NCBI GenBank assembly: GCA_900155495.1
Contig: FTLJ01000198.1
Coordinates: 98,390-162,389, forward strand
From: Porogramme epimiltina
Taxonomy: Eukaryota > Basidiomycota > Agaricomycetes > Polyporales > Polyporaceae
Direction of reading: 5' to 3'
Length of the DNA: 64,000 nt
A program made the position numbers and the translations under genes. The first letter of the stretch is position 1, and every line of letters starts with the position of its first letter. Below the pieces are notes generated by a model. It searched no databases. It was not told where the DNA came from and saw only the letters and a list, made by a program, of their open reading frames with translations. Of this stretch, positions 1 to 11,934 are shown in pieces.

Positions 1-1195
1 TTTAGCCAGCATAGATAACACTAGAAATACAAAATTTACTGACGGTCACTATTAAGCCGGACGTCGTCGATATGAGGTGGATCACAAGCAGCAGGCTTGC
101 ATAAGAGAGCGAAGTAGTCAGAGGCTAGCCTCCAGATTGATATGCAATGACGCACCCGAGGTATACTGTTCCTGAGTAGAGAAGGTATTGGATATTTAAT
201 GCATGGGCCGAATAAAGACGTGCCACACACCATCTCGCAGAAGAAATGTAGCAAGTGAGGTACGCATGCCGATCTTCGTGGACGTTTTATGAATTCCAAT
301 TGTCTTGATCCATACGAGTGCGACGGTTATTGTATCACACACAATCGGTGTCACTTTCCTCGTGATGTCCGAAGCTTGAAGAATGGGAATGACGTACAAA
401 GGGCAACGGTTAGTTGAGATTACAGGACCAAAGCATGTTTACCTACGTGCGGAGAATCGACCCTCACTGGCTGTGGCCTTCCCTGTCACAAGGCAGTCAA
501 ACGGAAACCCATCCTGGTAGCCGGTGCCTATTGTGTCCTCGTACTGAGATTATAGCCAGTTCACTTGAGCTGGGACATGAAAAGCATGGCATGAAACTCA
601 CAAGGAAGAGCGCAGGTTTGAAAAGCGAAAGTGGAACAACTATGACCAAAGATTTCCAGCTCCGGTCCCAAATCGTGTATATGCGAATAGTGAATGCGGA
701 AAAGGCGAGGTAGGTGAGGAACGTGAGTATGTCGTCTGTATGTATAATGGCCGTGCATGCCTATGTATGCAGAATATTCAAGTTCTCAGCATATCATGGA
801 AAGTCCTGGGTGGATGCGAAACTAACTACCTTGTCGCTTAGTTTCCATGAAAATAGTCTCATAAGGTAGAAGACGCGTTCAAAGAGTGCGGTGTATCGTA
901 GCATGAAGTATATCATTGTGGCCATTGAGAATTTGCGTTGCCAGAATCGCTTGACCTCGGTAGTGAAAGTGAGTGCAAAGTCAAACCACAAGACTACTAT
1001 GTATGGCCATTGAGTAGTGTGTGGTGGGCGTAAAAGGGATCACCCACCGGTTGACGCGATAGCGAAAGATTTCTCGATTCTTCTGTGTGATGGAGGGGTG
1101 CAATGGTAGATAAACCTGAGTAAGTACGGTGCACATTCGGGTACTAAATCCACATACAATCCTTCATAAAAGACGGGGGGAAGACCACCACTCAT
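1..1195 (-). CDS. D1: DUF6533-family membrane protein, partial (C-terminal end off the left edge)
   Basis: The start ATG at 1195-1193 opens MSGGLPPVFYEGL. Exons (minus strand): 1158-1195, 1048-1079, 830-996, 602-760, 447-543, 231-374, 156-171, 44-95; phases agree throughout and no stop interrupts them. Exon 3 carries the DUF6533 core (WFDFALTF, then EVKRFWQRKFS). Exon 4 carries an IRIYTIWDRSWK segment and exon 6 an IKTIGIHKTSTKIG segment ending LLRDG. The protein should be an integral membrane protein of unknown function. Unlike its complete paralogues it has a single 72-nt intron (375-446) where they have intron, 2-nt microexon, intron. Exon 2 is one codon short. The tail exons lie outside the window, so it cannot be said whether the gene is functional. 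Confidence 0.75.
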
Positions 1196-1240
1196 GTTAT
1201 CACCGCCTTCGAATGTGAGCACTGTTCGTAGAATATCAAG

Positions 1241-2370
1241 CTAGGGAGAATGGGGACAGTTGAAAGAGGGGGCGTAGACACCCTGAAACTCAACATCCTG
1301 TTTTATGCGAGGAGCAGCGCTAGTCTTCGGATCTGAACGTTGAACTTTGTAGATGGTTGAGACAAATGTGAACCCGTGGGACACTCGTGTCGGTTTCTGA
1401 TAGGTTAGTAATAATGGCGCGACGACGATATGACGCACTCCATATCCCGGTGGCGACGGGGAACTGCGACGTAGAAGGCAAACCATATACTCGAAAGTCC
1501 TGCGGGCTATGTTCGATCCATACATGGGAAATAAAGGGATCGTCAAACAAGAAATCTTCTCACGTGCTAGGGTATACCAGTGCGGTTTTTGGACGAGATT
1601 GGGGGGCGGGCGAGTGGTGGCGTCACCTGCTGAAAATGTGTCGAAATTAAGCAGAATCTGTACAGAACAATGCACAGCACTGCACCCCGACTTCCTCGAC
1701 TTCGTCGGACCCATCTCCGGTAGTGGGGCGCTCCGCCCGGACATACGTGGGTGCCGCCTCGTCACAAACGAGCGGGCTGAGGGGCATACGCAAACCTCGC
1801 CAAACGGCCATCACCGCTCCCACTCCCGTCATATCCAACATCCGGATTCGAGAGCGTCGTCGGCGTTGCCGATAACTGAGGATGATATAAACGTCGAGGA
1901 TGATGTAACCGTCGAGGATGATGTAAACGTCGAAGGTGCCGCTGATGAGCCGCCACTGGACAGCATCTCAGAGCTGTGGTCGACGGGGAATAGTTTGTGG
2001 AGATTGATCATGTACCGCAAGAGAAATATCACGGTCAGCCTGGGTACGGAGGATGATCGGGATCGACGAGCATGGGTGTTGTGACTGATGGAGGTGGGGA
2101 CGGGGGAGAAAACGGGGACGATGCACACCTGGTCGAAGTATGACCCAGACAGCCTTGACGATTATTTGTTATGACGAACAGAAAGTGTGACTTGGAGTTT
2201 GGTGGCGTACTCACGGGGCCGATGTAGCCGGTAATAACTGTGTTCATCCGGACACTACATAGTTGCCGATGCCACGGTGACATCATGGTGAATTCCGTGC
2301 CTACGGGGGGTAAGTTAGGGCAGGGTAAACTGGCATAGGTGAAGGACGTTAAGGTATGAGACACCTGTTT
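1241..2370 (-). pseudogene. C-terminal fragment of a DUF6533-family gene
   Basis: Only the 3' part of a family gene is present. At about 2200-2260 the minus strand reads VITGYIGPVS, matching the last membrane segment of the complete genes, and at 2030-2080 it reads RLTVIFLLRYMINLHKL, matching their RLTVIFxSRFMLDLR exon start. The DUF6533 core, exons 1-6 and the 16-nt exon are absent. Similarity stops near 2370, where a dispersed repeat follows. The tail contains three 18-bp repeats at about 1879-1938 that encode a (T-x-T-S-S-S) pattern. The stretch from about 1300 to 1520 resembles the region upstream of D5 (13.76-14.0 kb) rather than a tail. Without its membrane domain it is taken as a remnant. 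Confidence 0.65.
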
Positions 2371-2638
2371 ATTTTGTCCGGAGTGTTGGTTACAACCTTG
2401 TATCTGACTCTTGAACTCCTTCTAGTTCAAAGTAACATCGACGTTTAGATACGACGAGAATATCCTCCCGGATGATGCATTCTTGTTTCTGACTGTCTTG
2501 TTGCGTACGCATGCAGCGCGTCGGTCATCGGAGTTGACGGATCTCCTGCTGGGTTCCGTACATCCGGTGAGTATAAGGTGGTTTACATTACATGCATCTC
2601 CGATTACTCCGCATCTTCCTCATACGGGAGTCGGTGAG
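2371..2638. repeat. Fragment of a dispersed array repeat
   Basis: Two pieces recur elsewhere. About 2450-2510 matches 6545-6600 and 19165-19225 (GAGAATATCCTC, then GATGATGCATTCTTG). About 2507-2560 matches 5910-5945 and 18548-18590 (GCAGCGCGTCGG, then CCTGCTGGGTT). The junction truncates the D1/D2-interval pseudogene. No gene is seen. Confidence 0.6.
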
Positions 2639-4582
2639 TCACAAGCGTTTCTTCGAGCACAAAAAGGACCCCACTGTCAATACCTGGAGAGAACGAAAAA
2701 ATGATAGATAAGGGCTCACCAGGCTCTCCGAGCTCACAGGCTTCACGGGCTCTGAGTCGACTGGGGACACAGGCGGGCACGCCAGCACCACCTTGCCTGT
2801 CTCCATTCCTCCCTCGGCAGGGTGTAACGCATGCTGCGACTCCTCACCCTCACGCACCTCCTGGCCCTCCCGTCCCTTCGGGTCCGAGTCGCACTCAGCA
2901 CGCTCTCTTCCGCACCCCGCCTCGATTTCCTCAACCTCGTCGGCCGCCTCCCCGGTAGTGGTGGGCTCCACTACATGCGTGGGTGCTACCTCGTCACGTG
3001 ACATCGGGCCCACGGGGGTGTGTAACCCCGCCAGTTCGCCCTCGCCGCTACCGCTACCGCTGCATCCGACGTCCGAATCCAGGGGTGTCACGGAAGCCGC
3101 CGTGGGGAGCGAGGTCATGATGTGGACGTCCGACGTGCTGCCATTGGGCTCGTCGCAGGAGAGCGTCTCGGAGTCGTCCACGCTGTATTTTTGATCTGCG
3201 AAGTATAATTCACGGCAATCGAGCATGAACCGCGAGATGAAGATCACGGTCAGCCTGTCAGGGGGAGGATAGTGAGCACGGGCTGCTGATAGAGGAAGGG
3301 AAGAAGCAGTAGCATACACTTGGTCGAAGTAGGGCCAGACGGTCCAGACGATTATTTGCTACAACGAGTATTTAAATGGAGCAGTAGCTGGAGGGTGTTG
3401 AGGTACTCACGGAACCGATATAGCTCGTAATGACCGTCACCATCTGAATACTGGCATAGGAGGATTGACCGCATCAGCGCGCCGCAAAGGCGCCTCAGTG
3501 ACCGATGCTGCAGTGACGTACATGATGTATTCTGTGCCTACGGGAAGTCAAGGTAGGGAAAATTGGCAGGAGATAGGTATTAAGTACGTACCATCGCACA
3601 GGAAAAGTTTAAGCGTTGGTGGGCACACACCAGCCTGCGTGGCTGCCCTATAAAGTCCGAATAACTTGACCCATACAAGAGTGACAAGGATTGCGTCGCA
3701 TGCAAATGTAGTTGCCCTCGCGATAGTAGAATCTGCACAGAAGACGATACGGGTATAGTGGTACATCGTCAGTGAAGCTGAGCCACGAGTTCGACGCGCG
3801 AATTCTTACAGCTGCGCAGTTTAGTGAATGTCCAATGCTTGAATACTATTGGTGGATGACGCACGTTGCAAGCTGATCGTCGGAGACCTTCATCCATTGA
3901 ACCACGCAGCCGAAGGGGGGACCAGCCTGTTGTGCAACGTACAATGTGTCCTCGTACTCAAAGTCAATGCCGTTAGGGTGATTGGATGGACGAGCTAATA
4001 TGAAACTCACGATGGCTAATATAGGCTTAATAAGGGCAAGAGGGATGACGATGACAAGTGGTTTCCAGGCACGATCCAACATGGCGTACATCCGAATTAC
4101 AGTGAACGTGGAGAACGCAAAATAGTCGACAAAGGTGAGCACATCATCCGTATGTATGATACTTGCGCAAGCCTGTTATGCAGAGGATAAGCAAAGAGTG
4201 GCAATTGTGGAAAGGAGAACACCGGACCCGGTCGGTTGATTTCCACAAGAGCGCTCCTAGAACAAAGAAGACACGCTCAATGACAGCGATGTAGCGGCTG
4301 AGAAGATAGGCTAAAGTGGCGCCAGAGAATTTGCGTCGCCAAATCATCTCGACCTCCGCCGTGAACGTGAGCGCAACATCGAACCACAAGATAGCTAGGG
4401 GATACGATAATTAGTGGAGATCATGAGCTATTCAAACATATCCACACGCACCTGAAGACGCGATGATGCAGTACTTTTCTACAATTCTGCACAAAACGGG
4501 TCAGCACGGAGAAAAGGGAGTGCACTAGCAGATGGAGCACATACAACCGATCATAGTCGAGCGGCGAGGGTCCATCACTCAT
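2639..4582 (-). CDS. D2: DUF6533-family membrane protein
   Basis: Start ATG at 4582-4580 (MSDGPSPLDYDRL). Exons: 4545-4582, 4452-4486, 4228-4394, 4011-4172, 3865-3956, 3810-3811, 3592-3732, 3522-3537, 3411-3450, 3318-3358, 2639-3254; sum 1350 nt, 449 residues, in frame. Core WFDVALTFTAEV is followed by IWRRKFSGATLAYLLSRY, then a VIRMYAMLDRAWK segment, a GPPFGCVV loop, a WVKLFGLYRAATQAG segment and SRFMLDCREL opening the tail. The exon for the last membrane segment is 40 nt, against 52 in close relatives, a clean four-codon loss. The tail has lost the GATL and WYDDE motifs seen in other copies. A TATA box lies about 123 bp upstream. Function unknown; plasma or internal membrane location is inferred. 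Confidence 0.85.
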
Positions 4583-5330
4583 AGTGCGAGCTGCGCAGGC
4601 GACGAGGGAACAGGCAGTTGAAGCAAGAGCTCGAGATCTTGAAGCCCGGCCTCCGGAAAGTGAGATGGACTACGGCGTTGCACTTCGAGGGCGTGCAATA
4701 ACTATTATATAGGACGTCCGTCAGCCTTCGAAACTCGAAACAGATACTTCTAAGGGAGGTCGATGTTCCACGCAGCGAGGGCTGCAGCCCACAGGACGCG
4801 GATAACAGGATAACAGGGAGTCGACAACTCTCAGCGAGTCACAGCGCACACTCCGATGCCGAAGAAGACCACATTGGACAGATGAAGATGGACAACCAGT
4901 ATACGCATAGACAGGTGGTGGTATCCTCGGGAAATGTATGGCGGCCACGAAAAGTTGAAATGTGAGTCGACGCGCACGTACCGCCCCGGGAGAGGCTGCA
5001 AGCATCCACGCTGATGCACATGGCTATGCCGGAAAACACATGTTTACTTGCGAATAGAGCGCAAGGGGAAGAACGAAAAGGGGATGTTTGGCCAATGGTG
5101 TAGGGGTCGGAGCATAACGGTATCGCACTCACTATCCTCGCGGCCACCCCGGAGATTCCAACCACTGCCGTGACTGCCCCTCTACGCTGAGGTAGCTCAT
5201 AGGGTTATGTCCTGGAGTTCGTACCCTGGCAAATGCGCGTATTCCGACTACCGACAGTGCTCTCCATCGCGATGGTCATACGGGAATTGAGGAAAGGATT
5301 GTTTTCAGGATTGGGTGTGAGCGTGTACTC
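4583..5330. other. Upstream region of D2 and unassigned sequence
   Basis: About 4583-4740 matches the regions just upstream of D6, D9 and D12 and holds the D2 TATA box. From 4741 to 5330 I see no convincing coding exon and no similarity to other parts of the window that I could recognise. Confidence 0.5.
4705..4711 (-). promoter_or_regulatory. TATA box of D2
   Basis: TATATAA on the minus strand, about 123 bp before the start codon. It lies in the block TCCTATATAA, which is conserved at nearly the same distance upstream of D6, D9 and D12. Confidence 0.6.
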
Positions 5331-7064
5331 TTGCGTCTTCTATCAGCTTCTTGCTTTCCAGTCGGGATACTGCGGAGGCCACGAATAATGATTGACTATG
5401 ACAGGATTCATGCGGGGGGCGGAGGCCGTTGGAGAACACCGTACACGACGACTGAGGTCAACGAGGACACACCTGGCTCGGAGCCGAGACAACTGGTCTC
5501 GTCCTGTTCATATTGGCGCCGCGGTATACCGGATCAACCAGGGACGCATGTCTTGGTTCGACTCCCCAGCTCGACCCAAAACTGGACCGGCGACAAAACA
5601 ACGAGCGCCTATGTAGTGGAACTCTCTCTCCCCTTTTCTCCTCTTATAACCCAGCCAGATCGGTGCATATACCCACTGAGTAGCGCTATCCGCCATTCCG
5701 ATGTACTCAGAAGACTCTTTTCTTTGATCGTGACCATGACCGCCTTTTCTGATGTAATCTCAGTCCTCGTCAACCCTCCCCGGGGGCCGAGGCCCCTCCG
5801 AGACCAACGTACCACCCGACCACTCCTTGCTTGAGCATGAGGAGGTTTTCCGCAACGCGATGGAGCAAAATAACTGCAGATAAGCCTGGGAGATCGTGGA
5901 CGTGCAGCGCGTCGGCCCTCGAACTTGACAGATCGCCTGCTGGGTTCACGCCGAGCGCGCGGCAGCCCGGATTCACCGGAAACTGCTCCCTCCTAAGACC
6001 ACTTGATTGTGCATAGTCTGAGTTTCTCCGACGACGCTCCGTGTGGTCTGACCACTGCCGTTTTTCTCAGCATTCTCCACCTCACACTTTTCCTAGGATA
6101 AAGCTGAAAATGCCTTGCCATCGTCTGCTAAGCCGCCCACCCCGCTAGCGGGGCGCTCGAAGCCTTTGCAACCCGGTTCCAGCGAGGGTCCGACAGGTGA
6201 TGGAGTTTCTGTGTCTTAGTAGGGCATTGCGGAACCCCTGAGAGTCTATCGCTGTTCGAGACGCATGGAAGACATATGGCCCAGTGGAAGGTTCTCATGC
6301 AGGCGTGCCGCGCGTCCAGCTTGGAACTTCGGGGAGTACTGCGATAGGTATGTCCACTCTTGAAAGGCATGCTCACCCAATGACAACGTTCCCAGCAGCA
6401 CGCATCTGGTGCTACTTGCTGGGGAAGAAGGATAGGAAAGAGGGATCCCCTTCCAGCGGCGCTACGCATGTGGACGGGATGAGACTGGTTGGTGCGGGTG
6501 AAGAGCCCAATGCGCGGTTGGTCAGAGATGGAATACGACGGTGATTCGATACGGCGAGAATATCCTCTCGGATGATGCATTCTTGCTTCTAACTATCTTG
6601 GTAGATGCAACGTTCTGAGAATGCGAGCTTCGTGACTACGAACAAGAGTTGCTTCGACCCATCCGTTGTGCGAGCACACGATGAGGATGCTCCACACCTA
6701 TATAGGGCTGAGGTCATCGGTCACGTGAGGTGTCCCTCACTCTCGGAACGCTGCTGTGCGGCTCTTGAGGTGTCGCCGCGGGGACTCCCTGGTAGATGCG
6801 TGACACCGAGCTACTATCTCTGGTTCACAGCCCTTTGGCGTGTTTTATTTCGTGCTAGTGTACGATTATACACGATAAGTAACCAACGGTAACAACTCCC
6901 CGTCTCCGTGTGGGACCGAGTTCATCGCCTTTTTGATCCTTTCCATCGGAACCTAATCTTCGCCATGCTATGTATCAACATCATATGAAATACGGCATCC
7001 CCGGATCTCACCGTATATCTTTAAAGCACCTAGACTGGACGGCTGTACTCAATCCGCCCCTCGA
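5331..7064. other. Repeat-rich region upstream of D3
   Basis: It starts with a SINE-like element and continues with sequence that recurs almost colinearly at 18.02-19.69 kb upstream of D7. Long open frames on both strands here do not resemble known proteins, differ in frame between the two copies and have no family-style splice sites, so I read the region as non-coding. The 3' part should hold the promoter of D3; no clear TATA box is seen close to the start. Confidence 0.5.
5514..5566 (+). mobile_element. tRNA-derived SINE-like element, class with 41-nt A-B spacing
   Basis: A-box-like TGGCGCCGCGG at 5514-5524 and B-box GGTTCGACTCC at 5555-5565, 41 nt start to start. The surrounding sequence from about 5331 (CTTCTATCAGCTTCTTGC) is shared with the copy at 18.03 kb. 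Confidence 0.55.
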
Positions 7065-8892
7065 ATGTATAACGCCACAGCTATAGCAGATTCTTTACCT
7101 CCCGGCTTTTTTGACATTCCGTGAGTTGCCCCTTTCTTCTCTTCACCCAATCATTCGTCGTGGATTTGACCATATTTATCCAGATTCACCCAGTCACACT
7201 TCGGCGTTGCTTCATCCTGTGGGTCTCCTTACACAACTACCATTTCAAAACCTTTCGCTCACGGGAAACACGTCATTACCAGTTCTCGTGGTCTATGACG
7301 CGGTACTCACATTCCCGAAGGAGGTCCGGTGCATATGGATGCGGAGGTTCTCTGGTGCAACTGTCATATACATCCTTGTGCGATACTCCGGCCTCGCGTT
7401 GGCCCTTCTGGACATCCAACAGGATGTATCCTGGAACGTCCCTCAGACCGACACGGTATGTACTCTAGACTCCTCTGCAGCACTAATGTACCTACATCAC
7501 TTTATGTCTCTAGTCATGCTTGGCCGGTTCCGACAGTGTCTTCATCATAAGCATAATCAATTATCTCGGCTTCTTGTGTAAGTCACCACATTGCCACTCC
7601 CGCGATGTTCCGGGGCTCACGTTTGGTACCCTGCCACTGCAGTATTCATGGTACTCCGTGTGTATGGCATCTGGGGGTGTGACTGGAAGCCACTTGTCTT
7701 CATTACCCCACTAGCTCTCCTAAAACCCGCCCTTTTTATCGTGCGTCGTACATGATGGCTGACGTTGATCCCGACCGACTAATGTGATTGATCTGGGATG
7801 TCAGGCTCAATTTACATATGAGACCCAAGTCAAAGCAGTGCCACTCGTAGGCTGTGTACTTTTTGTCAACAAAGACTGGGACTGGTATCTGAGATTCTCT
7901 GCAGCGTGAGTAGTCAGTCTCTGATATGTATCGCATTTCGCTCTTATCGGCTTACAATTGCATTGATTGGTATACAGGGGTAAGTTCACTCCGCTCTTAC
8001 TCCGTACATTGACGGATAATCCAAATTTTTGTCTCTTCAGATACCATTGTCTCCAGTATCTCGGATGTGATGATGAATGTAATTCTACTTATCACGACTT
8101 GGTTCAAAACCTACGGGATCTACAAGCGAGCTTCCAACATCGGCGGCGGCACAGCTCTAGCATCTTTCCTCCTCATAGATGGCAAGTTTCATTACTCAAA
8201 GTTTTGGCTTTCGTTAACCTACACTTCACGCAGGCACTATCTACTGCGTGTGAGCCCTCAGACTCTGGTCATCGAGCATGTTCCATGCTCACAAAGGGTC
8301 GCGTGTCTGCAGAATCCTCGCGGTCTTCCAGCTCACTGCGGTGATGACCAACAGCATCAACTCACCCGGCGGCAGTGGCCTGCAAAAGATTGCGTGGATC
8401 ATGGAGACCTTCGTTCCTACGTGCGTCGGGCAGTTCTCTTACATGCACTCACCAAACTGATGTACACGCTTTTCTCTATGTAGCGTGACCGTGATCTGCT
8501 ACAGTCGCTTCATGCTCGACCTCCGCAATCTCTACTACTCGGATCGTGATGACGAGGATACGAAGTTCGACGCTTCCGCGGAACACCAAGCACACGGCCC
8601 TGTACGTAGTCTCCTCTTCGCCGTAAACTCAACCGTCGTCGGGAACATTGGAGCTGCGCTCACGCCGTTCGGCGGCGCGGGCGAAGAGTATGATACGACC
8701 ACTCCTTTGGTCCCGGAGGAAGATGAGGGTAACGGCGACTCGGAAGGGTGTCAGATGGAGGGACAGGATGTGCTGGGTTCCTGCGTAGTGGCTGCGGAGG
8801 AACGTAGAGAGTGGTATGATGAGGAACCACTTGTCTTCGCGCGCGACCCGTTCGGAGAAGGGCTCAGGAGGGGAACGAGGTTGCAACGATGA
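7065..8892 (+). CDS. D3: DUF6533-family membrane protein
   Basis: Start ATG 7065 (MYNATAIADSLPPGFFDIP). Exons: 7065-7120, 7184-7218, 7283-7455, 7514-7577, 7643-7740, 7805-7905, 7978-7979, 8041-8181, 8234-8249, 8313-8420, 8484-8892; 1203 nt, 400 residues, closes in frame. Core VVYDAVLTFPKEVRCIW, then MRRFSGATVIYILVRYSG; RVYGIWGCDWKPL segment; FKTYGIYKRASNIGGG segment; SRFMLDLRNLYYSD opens the tail. The tail has GNIGAAL and WYDEEPLVFARDPFGEGL, forms of the two conserved tail motifs. Unlike D2 it has an extra intron inside the fourth coding block (64+98 instead of 162) and joins the two exons before the tail. The intron after 8181 uses a GC donor (GCAAGT). D7 is its duplicate. Convergent with D4. 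Confidence 0.85.
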
Positions 8893-9186
8893 TATAAGTA
8901 GCGCCAATGTTTTTATATATAGTCGTTATCTCATCGAGCAGAGGTATTCACCTGGTGGTCAACCAGAATGCGGCGGAAGGAAATGTGCTGTGATGAGTGG
9001 GAGTCCTGCTCTAGTATATGCAGTAGTGCGCCAAGATAATAGATCACATGCTCAGAAGACGTATTTTTTTACACAATGCAGTACATGTACGATGTCCCAT
9101 GGGTTTCAAGTTGGGAACGGTGTGTCAAATTCAAACGAAGAGCGGAGGTGCCGTGATAGGTGTGGAGTTCTCCCGAGTGAATTAGC

Positions 9187-11058
9187 TCATGCGGCTGTAT
9201 ATATCGGACATCCTATCATTAGCACCTCTGCCTGGACCCAAAAACAATACATAGCGTACCTGTTATTGGTGTGTTCCGGGTAATTGTAGACAGGGACCGG
9301 GCTGGCCTGTGTGTCAGTGGTACATGTAGCCCGTACATAGACAAGCAATGCCTGACCGGAGGCCTCTCCTGGCGTGTCAGCCACCTGGTCGTTGACATCG
9401 CTACACCCGCCCGGGAACATATGGTAGAGCTCGTCCCGACGGTTTTCCCCGCTGACCGCTTGCCCATCGTCCACTCCCTGATGTGCGAGGAGGCTTGCTG
9501 GGATGCCAGGCTCCGACCCCGGATCCGCCGCGCTATCGCCACTATAATCATCTCCAAGGTCTCCGATGTTGCCTACGGCCCGCGAGCACATGAAGCGAAT
9601 TTCAGACACAAACCGAGAGAGCCCAGGGCCACTTAAAAGGCCAGCGTCTTCTGAAACTTCAAGACCACGGAGATCGAGCACGAAACGTGAGAGTAATATC
9701 ACGTTTAGGCTGGAGTGCCAAATGGAAGCACGTGAGGTAACGTGGATGAATGGGACAGTGTAGTGACATACACTCCGCCGAAGTAGGGCCAAACAATCCA
9801 AACAGTAAGTTCCTACGAGTAATGAATTGAATGACAGGGTTAGGAAAAGACACCTCGGGAAAATACTCACAGAGCCAATATAGCTGGTGACAAGTATGGA
9901 GACCTGAATTGAGAGCAGCGCCCTACGCAAGAATCCAGTCCAAAGCACTATTTATATGGTACCTTGTATAAAGGACACTATGCCACATACGAGAAGTACG
10001 CTGTTCCTGAGAGAACAATCGAAGCCCGATGAGAATAAGTAGGTATATAGATCAAATTTGCTTACCGTCACGAAGCAAAAGAGTAATCAGAGGGGTGTGC
10101 ATATTGAGCCTCGAAGATGCTCTGTAGATCCCGAAAGTCTTGATCCAAATTATCACGATAAGGGCCGTGCAACAGGCGATACCTGTCACCGCTGCCACGA
10201 CAGAAACTGAAAAACAAGAGGTAAATAATCGCAGTGAATTAATATCACACTTCATTCGCAGGACAAAGAGTCTAGAGCTTACGCCTGTGCATAGAAGCAT
10301 TAGGACACTAGCGAAAAAAGACTGCGCAGTTGGCGACATACTGTGAGAACTCGTTGTTTGAAACCCTGAACCGCTGAACGACGCATCCTAAAGGAAAACC
10401 GGCCTGCTTTGTGACATACACGCTGTCCATGAACTAAGAGCGGTTAATCAAACAATGATTCTAGTAGAGAATGACAACTTCTTACAATACATGAAATAGG
10501 AAACACAAGGGCGATAGGTACCACAAAGGCTGAAGATTTCCAGTCGTGATCCAAAACCGTGTATATTTGGATGACGAAGAAGGAAAACCCAAGGTTGCAA
10601 ATGAACGTGAGAACGCCTTCCATATGTATTATGCCTGCGCATATCTTTCATGTGAGAAAGACTCAGCTACTACTCCGAAGTTACAGAAGAGCTAGAATGC
10701 CGCACCTTATCGCTTGATTCCCACAGGAATACCCTTAAAATAAGGAAGACCTGTTCGACGACTGCGACATAGCGTATCATGATGTACACCATAGTGATGC
10801 AGGAGAACTTGCGCTGCCAGATGCGTCTAACTTCCGTCGTAAATGTGAGCAGAAAATCGAACGAAAGAACTGCTGCAGAGTATGACCATTAGCTAGGATA
10901 CGAGATAAATGTATCATGCATTAGTACCCACTCAATGATGACACAAGACAGTATCTCTCAACGATTCTACGGGCAAAGCTTCAGTCCCTAAACAAATATT
11001 CCCGCTGAAGGACGGCGTACAGCTTGCGATAATCCTCAGGGGGAAGTCCACCGCTCAT
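9187..11058 (-). CDS. D4: DUF6533-family membrane protein
   Basis: Start ATG at 11058-11056 (MSGGLPPEDYRKL). Exons: 11021-11058, 10932-10966, 10706-10872, 10486-10644, 10342-10433, 10283-10284, 10066-10206, 9991-10006, 9871-9922, 9772-9812, 9187-9709; 1266 nt, 421 residues. Core SFDFLLTFTTEVRRIW, then QRKFSCITMVYIMIRY; the usual FSGAT is changed. WIKTFGIYRASSRLN segment present. SRFVLDLRGLEVSED opens the tail, which keeps VGNIG but lacks both GATL and the W-Y-acidic motif, so the cytosolic part has diverged. The 3' end faces that of D3, 294 bp apart. D8 is its duplicate. Confidence 0.82.
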
Positions 11059-11934
11059 ATTGTAAAGCGTCGAGGAAAGAAATTTTGCGGCTGTACCAAG
11101 GTATTGAGCTGGAGGGATGAGGACGCACACAGGAGACCCTCCATATGCTGCGAGTTAAATATACGGCGGATCTTTCAAATTACCGTGCCAGCTGCCAATT
11201 AGAAGAACCAATGAAGCAAGTCACAAGGTTTGCATGACCCGGAGAAAACTGTAAACTCGCTGGTGGTACGCATACATGGTAGGCAGTGCACGCAGAGCTT
11301 CTACTGATTCGAGGAGAAAGGATAGAGGACACCCAAAAGCGAAAGCAATTCACAACGGCATCTACACGCGCTGGCTGTGTGAAGTTCCCAGGTTATTTAG
11401 AAGGGAAAACAGATATAAGTATCAGGTCAAGCATGCACTGACTTTGTTACCGCTTTGGATAAATAGACACCCGAATCACTTTCGACTGTCAGAGCCACAG
11501 GCCTGTGCTCAGGTAGGTGCCACGTGCCACGTTTTGAATGGAAGCTCACCGAAATAGGAGATAGGAGTGCGTGTCTGCGCGAAGGCCTACTACAGCACTT
11601 GATTCTCGTGCATCCGGAGACGGGGAGCAGCACCACTGGTCGCGCTATGCAGTGATCCACACTACACCGCGCTGCTTTGCTGACCGCGGATGGCACATCA
11701 TATATTTCTGTGCAGTTACATATATAACATCGTTCGTTGTGCAACGAAGGCGCTTTTGAAGGTTTCTGCACCTCTCTAGCGCCCGTCACTGAAACGCAAT
11801 TGTAAGCATAGGGCTCAACGTTCAACCCGGGAAGGCTTGGACAGCAAACCTCACCAGACTCGCCTGGTAGGAGGGCTGACACAAAAATACTCCAAAAAGG
11901 GCGACCCCAGCTTGACCTGACTCCTCGTATCCAC
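11059..11934. other. Upstream region of D4, no gene seen
   Basis: About 11059-11560 is repeated upstream of D8 (23.62-24.1 kb). Open frames on both strands are short and not conserved between the two copies. The remainder to 11934 is the 3' flank of D5. Confidence 0.45.

Noticed and set aside
1879..1938. CRISPR-like short repeats
   Set aside because: Three contiguous 18-bp repeats without spacers inside a decayed coding tail; simple repeat expansion in a eukaryote.
5331..6016. Overlapping open frames of 60-167 codons in the SINE-bearing block
   Set aside because: The duplicate at 18.0-18.7 kb has shifted frames and stops, so no protein is conserved.
8041..8057. Alternative acceptor at 8057 that would avoid the microexon in D3
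   Set aside because: It gives an in-frame product in D3 and D7, but not in D6, D9 or D12, and would shorten an exon that is 141 nt in most copies; kept only as an alternative in the microexon finding.
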